64,000 bases of DNA from Pseudoalteromonas sp. N1230-9. GTDB lineage: Bacteria; Pseudomonadota; Gammaproteobacteria; Enterobacterales; Alteromonadaceae. The stretch is taken from the NCBI RefSeq assembly GCF_032716425.1, contig NZ_CP090419.1, positions 649,501-713,500 on the forward strand. The letters are read 5' to 3'. The notes beneath the pieces are model-generated. The model worked only from the letters and a program-made list of their open reading frames with translations, was not told the DNA's origin and did not search any database. The position numbers were made by a program, and so were the translations under genes. Positions 6,702-15,975 of the stretch are shown here, in pieces (position 1 is the first letter of the stretch; each line of letters begins with the position of its first letter).

Positions 6702-8473
6702 TGTCAACGAATACTAAAACACCAAATTTGAAACTAGTAGCCGCCATCATCATTGGGGCAGCACTAGGTGCTGGAGCATTAAGTTTATATCAAGGTACAG
6801 GTTCAAGCGGTAATGGCAATGAAGCTACATCAGCAGAGAAAAAACCGCTGTATTGGGTTGCACCGATGGATTCTAATTACCGCCGGGACAAGCCCGGTAA
6901 GTCGCCTATGGGTATGGATTTAATTCCTGTGTATGAGGAAGAATCATCTGGTGATGACTTTGGCCCCGGAGCCGTAAAAATCGCGCCTCATGTAGTGAAT
7001 AATCTTGGGGTTCGCACTGCTCCTGTTGAGCTTAAAAATATGCATACTGAAATCTCAACCGTAGGTTACGTTCAATATGATGAAGATAAGCTAATTCACA
7101 TCCATCCTCGTGTTGATGGTTGGATTGAAAAGCTCTACGTCAAAGCAGCAGGTAATCCTGTAGAGAAAGGGCAACCTCTTTACACGCTTTATTCTCCTCA
7201 GTTAGTTAACGCGCAAGAAGAGCTGTTGATAGCGTTAAAACGCAATAATAGTTCTTTAATTTCAGCAGCCAAAGATCGCCTTAAAGCGTTACAGCTTTCA
7301 GCAGACTTTGTTCAAAAGCTAGAAAAGACACGAAAGGTTCAGCAAACAATCACTTTTTACTCACCACAAGCAGGTGTTGTTGATGGTTTGAAGATTAGGG
7401 AAGGTTTTTATGTAAAACCGGGAAACACCTTATTAAGCATTGGTCAGTTAGATCAAGTTTGGGTTGAAGCAGAAGTGTTTGAACGTGATGCGGCTTTGAT
7501 TAAAGAAGGATTGCCAGTATCAATGACTCTGGATTATTTACCGGGTGAGGACTGGGCTGGTGTTGTTGATTATGTCTATCCAACGTTGAACAGTAAAACT
7601 CGTACTCTTAGAGTGCGATTGAAATTCGACAACACAGATTACCAGCTAAAACCAAACATGTTTGCACAAGTCTCTATTCACGCTAATCAAGCTGATAGCA
7701 CGATACTCGTACCTAAAGAAGCCGTCATTCGCACAGGTAAACAAGACAGAGTTGTACTTGCGTTGGGGGATGGGCAATTTAAGTCTATCGAAGTGACGAT
7801 TGGCCGGGTTGATATCGACAGCATCGAAATATTAGACGGCTTAAATGAAGATGACGTTGTGGTGACATCAGCTCAGTTCTTGATTGATTCTGAATCAAGT
7901 AAAAGCTCTGACTTTAAACGAATGACTCATGATGAAGTGCCTAACTCTGTTTGGATGCAAGGTGATGTTAATAGTGTTATGGCAGGACACCGTATGGTTA
8001 ATATTTCGCATGGCCCTGCTGAAGCTTGGGACTGGCCTGAGATGGTTATGGATTTTACTGTGGCTGAAAAAGTCGATATTGACTCATTAAAGTCTGGGCA
8101 ATCTTTGCACTTTGAAGTGAGCAAAACCGAAGACGGTGGATATGAAGTTACTGGAATTCATATCATGAGTGAGCCTGCTGATATGAGTGAAGAAGTATCA
8201 TCAGCAACAGTATCAGGTTTAATTAATGACATTAACATTGATATGCGAACATTGAATATTAGCCGAGGGCCAATAGAGAAATGGGATAGACCTGCTGCGA
8301 CGATGGATTTTATCGTCGCGGACAATATAGAAATAGTTGATTTCAATGTTGGTGATAATGTCACTTTCACTTTTGAGGTTAGAGATGACTTAGTTATCAC
8401 TGAAATCTCTCTTGAATCAGATGAACAACACGGCAAGGAAAATAAAGCTGCTGTTGATCATTCTAATCATTAA
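6701..8473 (+). CDS. cusB: CusB-like RND adaptor with two fused CusF domains
   Basis: A 590-residue periplasmic adaptor with an N-terminal membrane anchor (residues 11-30), a heavy-metal-binding domain (residues 51-80, MDSNYRRDKPGKSPMGMDL), the barrel-sandwich and beta-barrel adaptor region (about 100-400), and two C-terminal CusF-like domains (about 412-487 and 500-575). In E. coli CusF, Cu(I)/Ag(I) is held by one His, two Met and a Trp. Domain one keeps all four (ISHGP, DWPEMVMDF). Domain two reads ISRGP and DRPAATMDF, so His, Trp and one Met are lost. The fusion puts the chaperone on the pump, which would explain the absence of a separate cusF gene. Confidence 0.92.
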   Translation: MSTNTKTPNLKLVAAIIIGAALGAGALSLYQGTGSSGNGNEATSAEKKPLYWVAPMDSNYRRDKPGKSPMGMDLIPVYEEESSGDDFGPGAVKIAPHVVNNLGVRTAPVELKNMHTEISTVGYVQYDEDKLIHIHPRVDGWIEKLYVKAAGNPVEKGQPLYTLYSPQLVNAQEELLIALKRNNSSLISAAKDRLKALQLSADFVQKLEKTRKVQQTITFYSPQAGVVDGLKIREGFYVKPGNTLLSIGQLDQVWVEAEVFERDAALIKEGLPVSMTLDYLPGEDWAGVVDYVYPTLNSKTRTLRVRLKFDNTDYQLKPNMFAQVSIHANQADSTILVPKEAVIRTGKQDRVVLALGDGQFKSIEVTIGRVDIDSIEILDGLNEDDVVVTSAQFLIDSESSKSSDFKRMTHDEVPNSVWMQGDVNSVMAGHRMVNISHGPAEAWDWPEMVMDFTVAEKVDIDSLKSGQSLHFEVSKTEDGGYEVTGIHIMSEPADMSEEVSSATVSGLINDINIDMRTLNISRGPIEKWDRPAATMDFIVADNIEIVDFNVGDNVTFTFEVRDDLVITEISLESDEQHGKENKAAVDHSNH

Positions 8474-8487
8474 GTGGGAGAAAAATA

Positions 8488-11400
8488 ATGATTGAATCAA
8501 TTATTAGATGGTCTATCGGCAATCGTTTCTTTGTTTTGTTGATTACCTTAATTGTCGCGTTTGGTGGTTTGTACTCATTACAAAAAACGCCAGTAGATGC
8601 ACTCCCAGATCTTTCTGATGTGCAGGTGATAATTAAGACGAGCTATCCGGGACAGGCACCACAAGTAGTGCAAGATCAAGTGACGTTTCCCCTTACTACA
8701 GCGATGTTGTCAGTACCGGGAGCGCAAACTGTTCGTGGTTACTCATTTTTTGGTGATTCCTACGTCTATATCATTTTTGATGATGATACTGATTTGTATT
8801 GGGCTAGAAGCAGAGTACTTGAATACTTAAGCCAAGTAGCATCAAGCCTGCCTGATTCGGCAAAACCTCAATTAGGACCTGATGCAACAGGTGTGGGTTG
8901 GGTATACATTTACGCTTTAACAGATAAGTCTGGAAACCATGATCTAAGCCAATTAAGAAGCATTCAAGACTGGTTCTTAAAGTATGAACTACAAACTGTT
9001 CCGGGCGTGTCCGAAGTTGCCGCCGTTGGTGGTATGGTTAAGCAGTATCAAGTGCAAGTAGATCCTGACAAATTGAGAGCTTACGATATTCCTCTAAGTT
9101 TAATACAAATAGCCTTACAAAAAGGGAACAAAGAAACTGGCGCATCCGTTGTGGAAATGGCTGAAGCTGAATATATGGTTACTGCTACGGGATATATTCA
9201 ATCAGTTGCGGACATCGAAAAAATTCCACTTGGCATTAACGAGCAAGGCACGCCGTTGCGTATTGGTGATGTTGCCAACGTTAACCTTGGTCCTCAAATG
9301 CGCCGTGGTATCGCAGAACTTAATGGCGAAGGCGAAGTTGTTGGTGGTGTTGTCGTTATGCGCTTTGGTGAAAACGCTCAACAAACCATAAATGGGGTAA
9401 AAGAAAAGCTTGAGTCGCTCAAATCTTCTTTACCAGAGGGGGTGGAGGTTGTCCCTGTCTATGACAGATCGAAGTTAATAGATCGTGCTGTTGATAACCT
9501 TTGGAGCAAGTTGCTAGAGGAGCTTGCAGTCGTTGCTATTGTCTGTGTTGCTTTCCTATTTCATCTTCGCTCATCAATTGTGGCAGTTGTTACTCTACCA
9601 TTAGGTATATTGGTGTCATTCATCATCATGTATATGCAAGGCATCAATGCCAATATTATGTCTTTAGGCGGTATCGCTATTGCTATTGGTGCGATGACTG
9701 ATGGTGCAATAGTGATGATTGAAAATATGCATAAACATATGGAGAAAACACCACTAACAGATGAAAACCGTTGGCAAATTGTAGCTAAGGCTGCGAGTGA
9801 GGTAGGCCCTGCATTATTTTTTAGCTTGCTGATCATAACAGTCTCATTCTTACCTGTGTTTATCTTAGAAGCGCAAGAAGGAAGAATGTTTTCACCGCTC
9901 GCCTATACAAAAACCTATGCAATGGCTGCATCAGCAGGCTTGGCAATAACATTGGTTCCTGTTTTGATGGGCTACTTTATTCGAGGCAAAGTCGTCTCTG
10001 AAAAGAAAAACCCGTTAAACCGATTATTGATTGCTATCTACATGCCTGTTTTAAAGCGAGTCATGAGGTTTCCAAAATCGACAATAGTCGCAGCAGTATT
10101 AGTGACTATCGTTGGTTTTTGGCCTGTCGATAAAATTGGTAGTGAATTCATTCCGCCATTGGATGAAGGCGACCTTATGTATATGCCTACTACATATCCC
10201 GGCATTTCAATCGGTAAAGCAAGAGAGTTATTGCAGCAAACGGACAAGCTTATTCGCACTGTGCCAGAAGTTGAAAATGTATTTGGTAAAGTAGGACGAG
10301 CTGAAACCGCAACTGACCCTGCGCCTCTAACCATGATTGAAACCTTTATTCAATTGAAGCCACGGGAGGAGTGGCGAGAAGGCGTGACAACTGAGTCGTT
10401 AAAAGCTGAGTTTGATAAGTTGGTTAAATTTCCGGGCTTAACCAATGCTTGGGTCATGCCAATCAAGACCCGCATTGACATGTTAGCTACAGGTATAAAA
10501 ACGCCTGTCGGTATTAAAGTCGCCGGACCAGAACTTGATGTAATTCAGGATATCGGCCAACAAATAGAACAACTCTTGCCAGAAGTGACAGGCACAGCGT
10601 CAGTTTACTCTGAACGAGTTGCAGGTGGACGATATATCAAGGTTGATATTTCACGAGATAAATCAAGTCGCTTTGGGTTAAATATCGAAGATGTCCAACA
10701 AGTAGTTTCTACTGCGATTGGCGGTATGAATGTGACACAAACGATAGAAGGTCAAGAGCGTTACCCTGTTAATCTGCGCTATCCGCAAGATTATCGAGAT
10801 TCTCCTGAGCAGCTAGCACGATTACCTGTTGTAACACCAAGTGGTCAACGCATTGCACTAGGTGATGTTGCTGATATTCGAATAGAGAATGGCCCACCGG
10901 GTATTAAAAGTGAGAATGCCAGAATCAATGGTTGGACTTTCATTGATATTGATAGCGTTGATGTAGGTACTTATGTTGAAAATGCTAAAGAACACTTAGC
11001 AAATAACCTGACATTACCAGCAGGCTATTCAATTACTTGGGCTGGACAATACGAATATATGGAAAGAGCGAAAGAAAAGCTCACCTATGTATTGCCTTTA
11101 ACACTCGCCATTATTGTTATTCTGCTTTACCTGAATTTCAGAGCGTTTAGTGAAGTGGCTATCATTATCGTTACCTTGCCGATGGCAATGATCGGTGGGT
11201 TATGGTTGATGTATCTAGAAGGGTTTAATTTCTCAGTAGCTGTTGGTGTGGGCTTTATCGCTCTAGCTGGTGTTGCGGTTGAGATTGGCGTGATAATGCT
11301 GGTTTATCTTAATCAAGCACTTGCTGAGCTTAAGGAAAAAGCGGTGGAGCGAGCAGAACTCATCTCAGATGATGCATATCAAGATGCATTATTGCACGGT

Positions 11401-11652
11401 GCTGGCTTACGAGTTCGTCCAGTAATGATGACGGTAGCTACAATCATTATAGGTTTAATGCCTATTTTATATGGTACTGGTACAGGTTCTGAGGTCATGA
11501 GCCGCATTGCTGCTCCTATGGTAGGCGGAATGACAAGTGCTGTGCTGCTCACGCTTATTGTACTCCCTGCAATTTACTCAATCATTAAAAAGCCTGAAGT
11601 AAATGCCTTTAACAAAGAGCTTTCTAACGTGGAGCCTGAGAATAATGCTTAG
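8488..11652 (+). CDS. cusA: CusA-like Cu(I)/Ag(I) efflux RND transporter
   Basis: A 1054-residue inner-membrane RND pump of the heavy-metal-efflux group. It shows the two-fold repeat of twelve membrane helices and two large periplasmic loops. The fourth-helix motif GAMTDGAIVMIENMHKH matches CusA (monovalent copper and silver) rather than the DFG-type motif of CzcA seen at 28256-31366. GGGAG lies upstream of ATG 8488. The last eight bases overlap the start of the next gene. With cusC and cusB it forms the tripartite export complex from periplasm or cytosol to the outside. Confidence 0.95.
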   Translation: MIESIIRWSIGNRFFVLLITLIVAFGGLYSLQKTPVDALPDLSDVQVIIKTSYPGQAPQVVQDQVTFPLTTAMLSVPGAQTVRGYSFFGDSYVYIIFDDDTDLYWARSRVLEYLSQVASSLPDSAKPQLGPDATGVGWVYIYALTDKSGNHDLSQLRSIQDWFLKYELQTVPGVSEVAAVGGMVKQYQVQVDPDKLRAYDIPLSLIQIALQKGNKETGASVVEMAEAEYMVTATGYIQSVADIEKIPLGINEQGTPLRIGDVANVNLGPQMRRGIAELNGEGEVVGGVVVMRFGENAQQTINGVKEKLESLKSSLPEGVEVVPVYDRSKLIDRAVDNLWSKLLEELAVVAIVCVAFLFHLRSSIVAVVTLPLGILVSFIIMYMQGINANIMSLGGIAIAIGAMTDGAIVMIENMHKHMEKTPLTDENRWQIVAKAASEVGPALFFSLLIITVSFLPVFILEAQEGRMFSPLAYTKTYAMAASAGLAITLVPVLMGYFIRGKVVSEKKNPLNRLLIAIYMPVLKRVMRFPKSTIVAAVLVTIVGFWPVDKIGSEFIPPLDEGDLMYMPTTYPGISIGKARELLQQTDKLIRTVPEVENVFGKVGRAETATDPAPLTMIETFIQLKPREEWREGVTTESLKAEFDKLVKFPGLTNAWVMPIKTRIDMLATGIKTPVGIKVAGPELDVIQDIGQQIEQLLPEVTGTASVYSERVAGGRYIKVDISRDKSSRFGLNIEDVQQVVSTAIGGMNVTQTIEGQERYPVNLRYPQDYRDSPEQLARLPVVTPSGQRIALGDVADIRIENGPPGIKSENARINGWTFIDIDSVDVGTYVENAKEHLANNLTLPAGYSITWAGQYEYMERAKEKLTYVLPLTLAIIVILLYLNFRAFSEVAIIIVTLPMAMIGGLWLMYLEGFNFSVAVGVGFIALAGVAVEIGVIMLVYLNQALAELKEKAVERAELISDDAYQDALLHGAGLRVRPVMMTVATIIIGLMPILYGTGTGSEVMSRIAAPMVGGMTSAVLLTLIVLPAIYSIIKKPEVNAFNKELSNVEPENNA

Positions 11653-12352
11653 CACGGCTAGAAAATATCACAAATGGCTAATGGCATTTGTCGGAATACA
11701 ATTCCTCTTCTGGTCTATTACAGGCGTGTATATGGTGACTATGGATATTCACTATATACACGGCGAAACCTTGGCTAAGAGTGAGGAAGCCAAAATAGAT
11801 TTAGCAAGTATGGATTACTCCATTGTAAAGCTAGCTGCGGATTATCCTAAAGCTAGCCAAGTTACACTTACTCAAAGTATGGGCCGTCCTTTGTATTCTT
11901 TTATTAATGGAGAAAATGGAAAAGTAGCAATAGATGCTAAAACTGGAGCTGTTCAGGCCCTTGTAGATGAAACCAAGGCTAAAGAAATCGCACAATACCA
12001 TTATGCGCTGAATCATCAAATCGACAGCATAAGGTTGATTAAGTCAGCGACAAACTTGCCTGCTGAGTTGTCCCCAAGGCATTTACCTGTTTGGAGAGTG
12101 ACGTTTGAGCAATTCTCCACACCGACATTTTATATAAGTCAACAAACAGGATCACTTGTTGCCAAGCGTCATGATTACTGGCGATTGTTTGATTGGATGT
12201 GGCGGTTCCACATTATGGATTACTATGATGGAGAAAACGTATCAAACTGGTTTTTGTTCTTGGTCGCAACTCTAGGTCTAATGGGAGCAATTACTGGCGC
12301 AGTATTGACTTATTACCGAGTGCTTTCCCCAAATAAAAAGAGAGTCATTTGA
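11645..12352 (+). CDS. PepSY-domain membrane protein
   Basis: A 235-residue protein with an N-terminal membrane helix (residues 11-28), a periplasmic PepSY-like region and a C-terminal helix pair with HIMDYYDGENVSNW before the last membrane segment. I chose ATG 11645, which overlaps the end of cusA by eight bases, rather than an earlier in-frame codon inside cusA. PepSY-associated membrane proteins often carry haem or couple electron transfer in metal reduction. Its stop overlaps the next start (TGATG), so the two proteins are probably made together and may form one complex. Confidence 0.82.
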   Translation: MLSTARKYHKWLMAFVGIQFLFWSITGVYMVTMDIHYIHGETLAKSEEAKIDLASMDYSIVKLAADYPKASQVTLTQSMGRPLYSFINGENGKVAIDAKTGAVQALVDETKAKEIAQYHYALNHQIDSIRLIKSATNLPAELSPRHLPVWRVTFEQFSTPTFYISQQTGSLVAKRHDYWRLFDWMWRFHIMDYYDGENVSNWFLFLVATLGLMGAITGAVLTYYRVLSPNKKRVI

Positions 12353-14184
12353 TGCGACTATTTAAGTTAAATACAACGATACACAAGTGGCTTTCTTTAT
12401 TTGTTGGTTTACAACTGCTTATTTGGTTGGGAACGGGCCTTTACTTCAATTTGATGGATCACAGTAAAGCCAGTGGTAATGAACTTAGAGTTCATTCTCA
12501 TCATGAAGGTAGCATTACAGGCTTTGACCTATTCCCTATTAAAGACATTACTAGTAATGCTCCGCAGGAAGTAAACCTTATATGGGTTTTACATCAGCCT
12601 TACTATCATTTTGTGTTCGATAAGGGGCAGCATAGCTATCAAGAGCGCCACTCAAAGCTATTTGATGCTGTAACAGGAAAGCCATTTAATTTGTCTGAAG
12701 AACAAGTACTAACTTTGGCAAAAAACTCCTACTCAGGACAGGGTAAGTTAACTACTCCAGTGTTATCTCAACCTCCGTTTTCTGATCACGTAAGGCAGCA
12801 AAATCCTATGTGGCAAGTTGCCGTTGAGGATGAGAACAATACAACTATTTATTTAGATAGTATTACAGGTCAAGTACTTCGCCATGCCAATGATGATTTC
12901 AGATTGAAAGATCTGATGATGAAGCTTCACTTTATGGACTATGGCAATTCTGGAGGATTTAACCATTGGTTGATCATTGCATTTGCTTTTGCAACGCTAT
13001 TCCTTTCAATTACTGGTGTTACTTGGCTGATACAACAGTATAGAAGTGGTTTACTGAAGCTAGGTTGGGGCACTAACAGGCAAAAAGTGGCAGTGACGTT
13101 TTCCAATGAAAATACTATTACTGACATCTCAGCAGTTGGTCGCTCAACTGTATTAGAAGGGCTAGCTAGTTCACATGTATACCTTCCTTCAGGTTGCGGT
13201 GGTGGCGGTACTTGTGGCAAATGCGTGTTCTTAAGTTCAACTAAATTACCTATCACACTATCTGAACAGGAACATTTATCTCAGGAGCAACTTAAGGAAG
13301 GTTATCGGCTTGGATGTCAGCATAGGTTCTCTGAAATTAGTTCGATTGAAGTTAATACTGATCGCAATATTGAAAATCATGAGCTAGTTGTGGTTGCGAC
13401 TAATTTCATTACTCCTTTTATCAAGGAAGTGAAATTTAAGCTGAAATCAGGCAAACAGTTGGCATTTAAAGCTGGTGCATATATGCAATTTGATGTGCCA
13501 GCAGGGATGAATAGCTTACGTCCAGATGATATGCCAGAGTGCTATGAAAAATACTGGGATAGCTACTATCATGGAAAATTTTCTCATAACGGTGTAACTC
13601 GCCACTACTCATTAGTTAACTTTGACGAGGAGTCTGATGAGTTAATGTTTAATATCCGTTGGCAGACCGCAAAGAATGGTTTTAAAGCAGGAATAGGTTC
13701 AAGTTATTTAGGTTCACTCCAAGTAGGTGAAACGATAACTGCAAGAGGCCCTTTTTCTGATTTTTATGCCACTTCAAATAAAAAAGTTAGTCGCGTGTTT
13801 ATAGGTGCGGGTTCAGGACTTGCACCACTGAGGTCTATTATTTTTGAACAGTTGAAAAAGCATAAAGATAAAAGTGGTTTGACTCTTATCTATGGTGCGC
13901 GAACTGAAGATGACTTGCTATACCATAATGAATTGAAGTCACTGAGTGAGAAGCATAAAAACTTCTCTTATATTCCTACTCTTTCTAATCCTTCAGAAGA
14001 ATGGCAAGGGCACTCAGGCTATGTTCAAAAAGTACTTCTGCCGTATATGAACCAAAAAGCAGAACTGCATTTGGCTGAGTTTTACTTGTGCGGTCCAGAA
14101 GCAATGATGAGTGAAGTGGAAAAAATAATTACAGATGCTGGGATTCCAAGTAATCAAATTTTCAAAGATAAATTTAGTCGTTAA
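12352..14184 (+). CDS. PepSY / 2Fe-2S / FAD-NAD reductase, NqrF-like
   Basis: A 610-residue fusion. The N-terminal third is a PepSY membrane module (helices near 10-28 and 205-230) like the preceding protein. Next comes a plant-type ferredoxin domain with C-x5-C-x2-C near residue 282 (SGCGGGGTCGKC) and a fourth Cys in RLGCQHRF. The C-terminal half is a flavin reductase: FAD motif RHYSLVNF near 416, NAD-binding GAGSGLAPLRS near 484, CGPEAM near 580. The last two domains resemble NqrF. NADH electrons could pass via FAD and 2Fe-2S to the membrane. A metal or quinone reductase role is inference from the copper operon context. ATG 12352 preferred over TTG 12349. Confidence 0.85.
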   Translation: MRLFKLNTTIHKWLSLFVGLQLLIWLGTGLYFNLMDHSKASGNELRVHSHHEGSITGFDLFPIKDITSNAPQEVNLIWVLHQPYYHFVFDKGQHSYQERHSKLFDAVTGKPFNLSEEQVLTLAKNSYSGQGKLTTPVLSQPPFSDHVRQQNPMWQVAVEDENNTTIYLDSITGQVLRHANDDFRLKDLMMKLHFMDYGNSGGFNHWLIIAFAFATLFLSITGVTWLIQQYRSGLLKLGWGTNRQKVAVTFSNENTITDISAVGRSTVLEGLASSHVYLPSGCGGGGTCGKCVFLSSTKLPITLSEQEHLSQEQLKEGYRLGCQHRFSEISSIEVNTDRNIENHELVVVATNFITPFIKEVKFKLKSGKQLAFKAGAYMQFDVPAGMNSLRPDDMPECYEKYWDSYYHGKFSHNGVTRHYSLVNFDEESDELMFNIRWQTAKNGFKAGIGSSYLGSLQVGETITARGPFSDFYATSNKKVSRVFIGAGSGLAPLRSIIFEQLKKHKDKSGLTLIYGARTEDDLLYHNELKSLSEKHKNFSYIPTLSNPSEEWQGHSGYVQKVLLPYMNQKAELHLAEFYLCGPEAMMSEVEKIITDAGIPSNQIFKDKFSR

Positions 14185-14208
14185 TCCATTAAATAAATAG
14201 AGGTATAT

Positions 14209-14556
14209 ATGAAAACATTAATTAAACTTTTAACCATAATCAGTGTTGTTTTTAGTAGTGCAGTATTTGCACATGTGCATCTTGAAAAAAGCGTGCCTGC
14301 TGATAATGCAATGCTAATGAATACTCCAGAAAAATTGACATTGGGATTTAGCAAAGAGGTACGTGTAGTTAAAGTTACGTTGAAAAATAAAAAAGGTGAA
14401 AATATTAAATTTGACTTTAAACCATCAAAAGAAGCTTCCAGAGAGTTTTCATGGGAACTACCTAAATTAGCTCCAACAAACTATATCGTTGATGTGACCT
14501 ATTTAGGTAAAGATGGACATAAAATGAAAGATAGCTTCGGCTTTATGGTTCATTAG
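14209..14556 (+). CDS. copC: Periplasmic copper-binding protein CopC
   Basis: A 115-residue CopC/YobA-family protein. A signal peptide ends at VFA, so the mature protein begins at AHVHLEKSVPADNA with the N-terminal His residue that binds Cu(II) in CopC proteins. The C-terminal Asp-Gly-His (GKDGHKMK) is a second conserved ligand. The Met-rich Cu(I) loop of plasmid CopC is absent. AGAGG lies upstream. It is followed by copD, its usual membrane partner. Confidence 0.9.
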   Translation: MKTLIKLLTIISVVFSSAVFAHVHLEKSVPADNAMLMNTPEKLTLGFSKEVRVVKVTLKNKKGENIKFDFKPSKEASREFSWELPKLAPTNYIVDVTYLGKDGHKMKDSFGFMVH

Positions 14557-14565
14557 TAAGGCTGT

Positions 14566-15462
14566 GTGATTGATATGGAAATGTATATCTGGAATACAGT
14601 CATTGTACTGTCAAAAATTGTATTTTACGTCGGCTTTGCCTGTATTGCCGGCTATACATTTTTCAGACAAATTTTTGAGCATAATGAATCTCATAGTAAT
14701 GCTGTAATAGCGAATTTAACGTGGACAAGAACTTATATAGTTATGGCTTTGATCGCTAATATTACTTGGTTCTTTGCCAGTACTGGTGCAATGGCAGAAG
14801 AGGGAATTCAGGGGGCGATAGACGCTGATATATTGGCTATTATGTGGGACTCCTCTGTCGGCACTGGAGCTTTGCTTCGAGCGCTTGGGCTAGTTACCGC
14901 AATAATCGCTTTAGCTTTAAGGTTCAAACTCGCTGTGAACTCGTACTTAAAACAAAGCGCTTTAATGTTGAGTTTATTAATCCTTGCATACTCATTCACG
15001 TTACTGGGTCATATTTCTGAGTTAGGCACAATTGAAAAAGGCTTGCTTATTTTGCATGTGCTCGTTATGGCATGGTGGTTTGGGGCGTTATTGCCACTAA
15101 AACAGGCTTGCCATCAGCTAAGTTATGCAGAACTTCATTTGCTGATGGAAAGCTTTGGCAAACAAGCAAGTTTTACATTGAGCCTATTGTTGGTAGCAGG
15201 CCTCTGGCTCGTGATTCAATTGGTCGGAAGTCTTGATGCACTAATAAGCTCAAGTTACGGACAAACACTGTTGTTTAAATTGGCCCTTGTAGTGTCTATT
15301 TTGGCACTTGCTGCTAAACATAAACTAATACTCGTTCCACAACTTAAAAATAGTCAAGGCAGAGAGGCTTTATCTAAATCTATCTCGATAGAAATGGTAG
15401 TAGCTTTTGCCATTTTATCTGTAACGGCTGGGCTTACTAGTGTTGTTGGCCCTGCAAATTAA
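14566..15462 (+). CDS. copD: CopD-family inner membrane protein
   Basis: A 298-residue polytopic protein with about eight hydrophobic helices, belonging to the CopD family that pairs with CopC in copper handling. A membrane His appears in LILHVLVMAWWFGALLP, and further ones lie near LLGHISELG. The start is either GTG 14566 or ATG 14575; TAAGG at 14557-14561 sits closer to GTG. It lies ten bases after copC, in the same operon. The direction of copper movement by CopD proteins is debated. Confidence 0.86.
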   Translation: MIDMEMYIWNTVIVLSKIVFYVGFACIAGYTFFRQIFEHNESHSNAVIANLTWTRTYIVMALIANITWFFASTGAMAEEGIQGAIDADILAIMWDSSVGTGALLRALGLVTAIIALALRFKLAVNSYLKQSALMLSLLILAYSFTLLGHISELGTIEKGLLILHVLVMAWWFGALLPLKQACHQLSYAELHLLMESFGKQASFTLSLLLVAGLWLVIQLVGSLDALISSSYGQTLLFKLALVVSILALAAKHKLILVPQLKNSQGREALSKSISIEMVVAFAILSVTAGLTSVVGPAN

Positions 15463-15477
15463 AACCTAAAAGAGAGA

Positions 15478-15948
15478 ATGAAAATGAAAACAATAAATAT
15501 ATTACTCGTTTTATTAATGACGTTTAGTTTCGCAGCAAACGCTCATGGTGATAAGAACAAAGACAAAGGTTTGTTTAAAGGTATAGATACCCCAGCCGCA
15601 AAAGTTGTTTTGGCATTTCATCAAGCACTTGAAACTGGCAATCAAAAACAGGCTAGAGCGCAGTTAGCGGATGATGTCACCATTTTCGAGGGAGGCCGCG
15701 TTGAAAGGAGCGCTGATGAATATGCTCATCATCATATGTTGTCGGATATGAAGTATTTAGCAGCGATGAAGAGCGACACACTTGAACATCAAGTGACGAT
15801 ACTTGGAAATACCGCTATCTCTGCGTCGCGCAGTCAAACTACAGGTACTCATAAAGGTGTTGAACGCGATTATCAAGGCATGGAAACGATGGTGCTGGAA
15901 AAACAAAATGGTGAATGGAAGATTAAGCACATTCATTGGTCACATTAA
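15478..15948 (+). CDS. Exported NTF2-like (SnoaL/DUF4440) protein
   Basis: A 156-residue protein with a signal peptide ending near ANA. The mature protein begins AHGDKNKDK, then has an NTF2-like fold pattern: a helical start (VVLAFHQALETGN), a strand with DVTIFEGG, and a C-terminal strand pair ending EWKIKHIHWSH. His residues (EYAHHHMLSD, HIHW) could bind metal. Small NTF2-like periplasmic proteins recur in copper clusters, with no settled function. AGAGA lies before the start, and the gene sits between copD and copA. Confidence 0.78.
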   Translation: MKMKTINILLVLLMTFSFAANAHGDKNKDKGLFKGIDTPAAKVVLAFHQALETGNQKQARAQLADDVTIFEGGRVERSADEYAHHHMLSDMKYLAAMKSDTLEHQVTILGNTAISASRSQTTGTHKGVERDYQGMETMVLEKQNGEWKIKHIHWSH

Positions 15949-15975
15949 TTTATTGTTCAAACAACGGAGAGTAAA

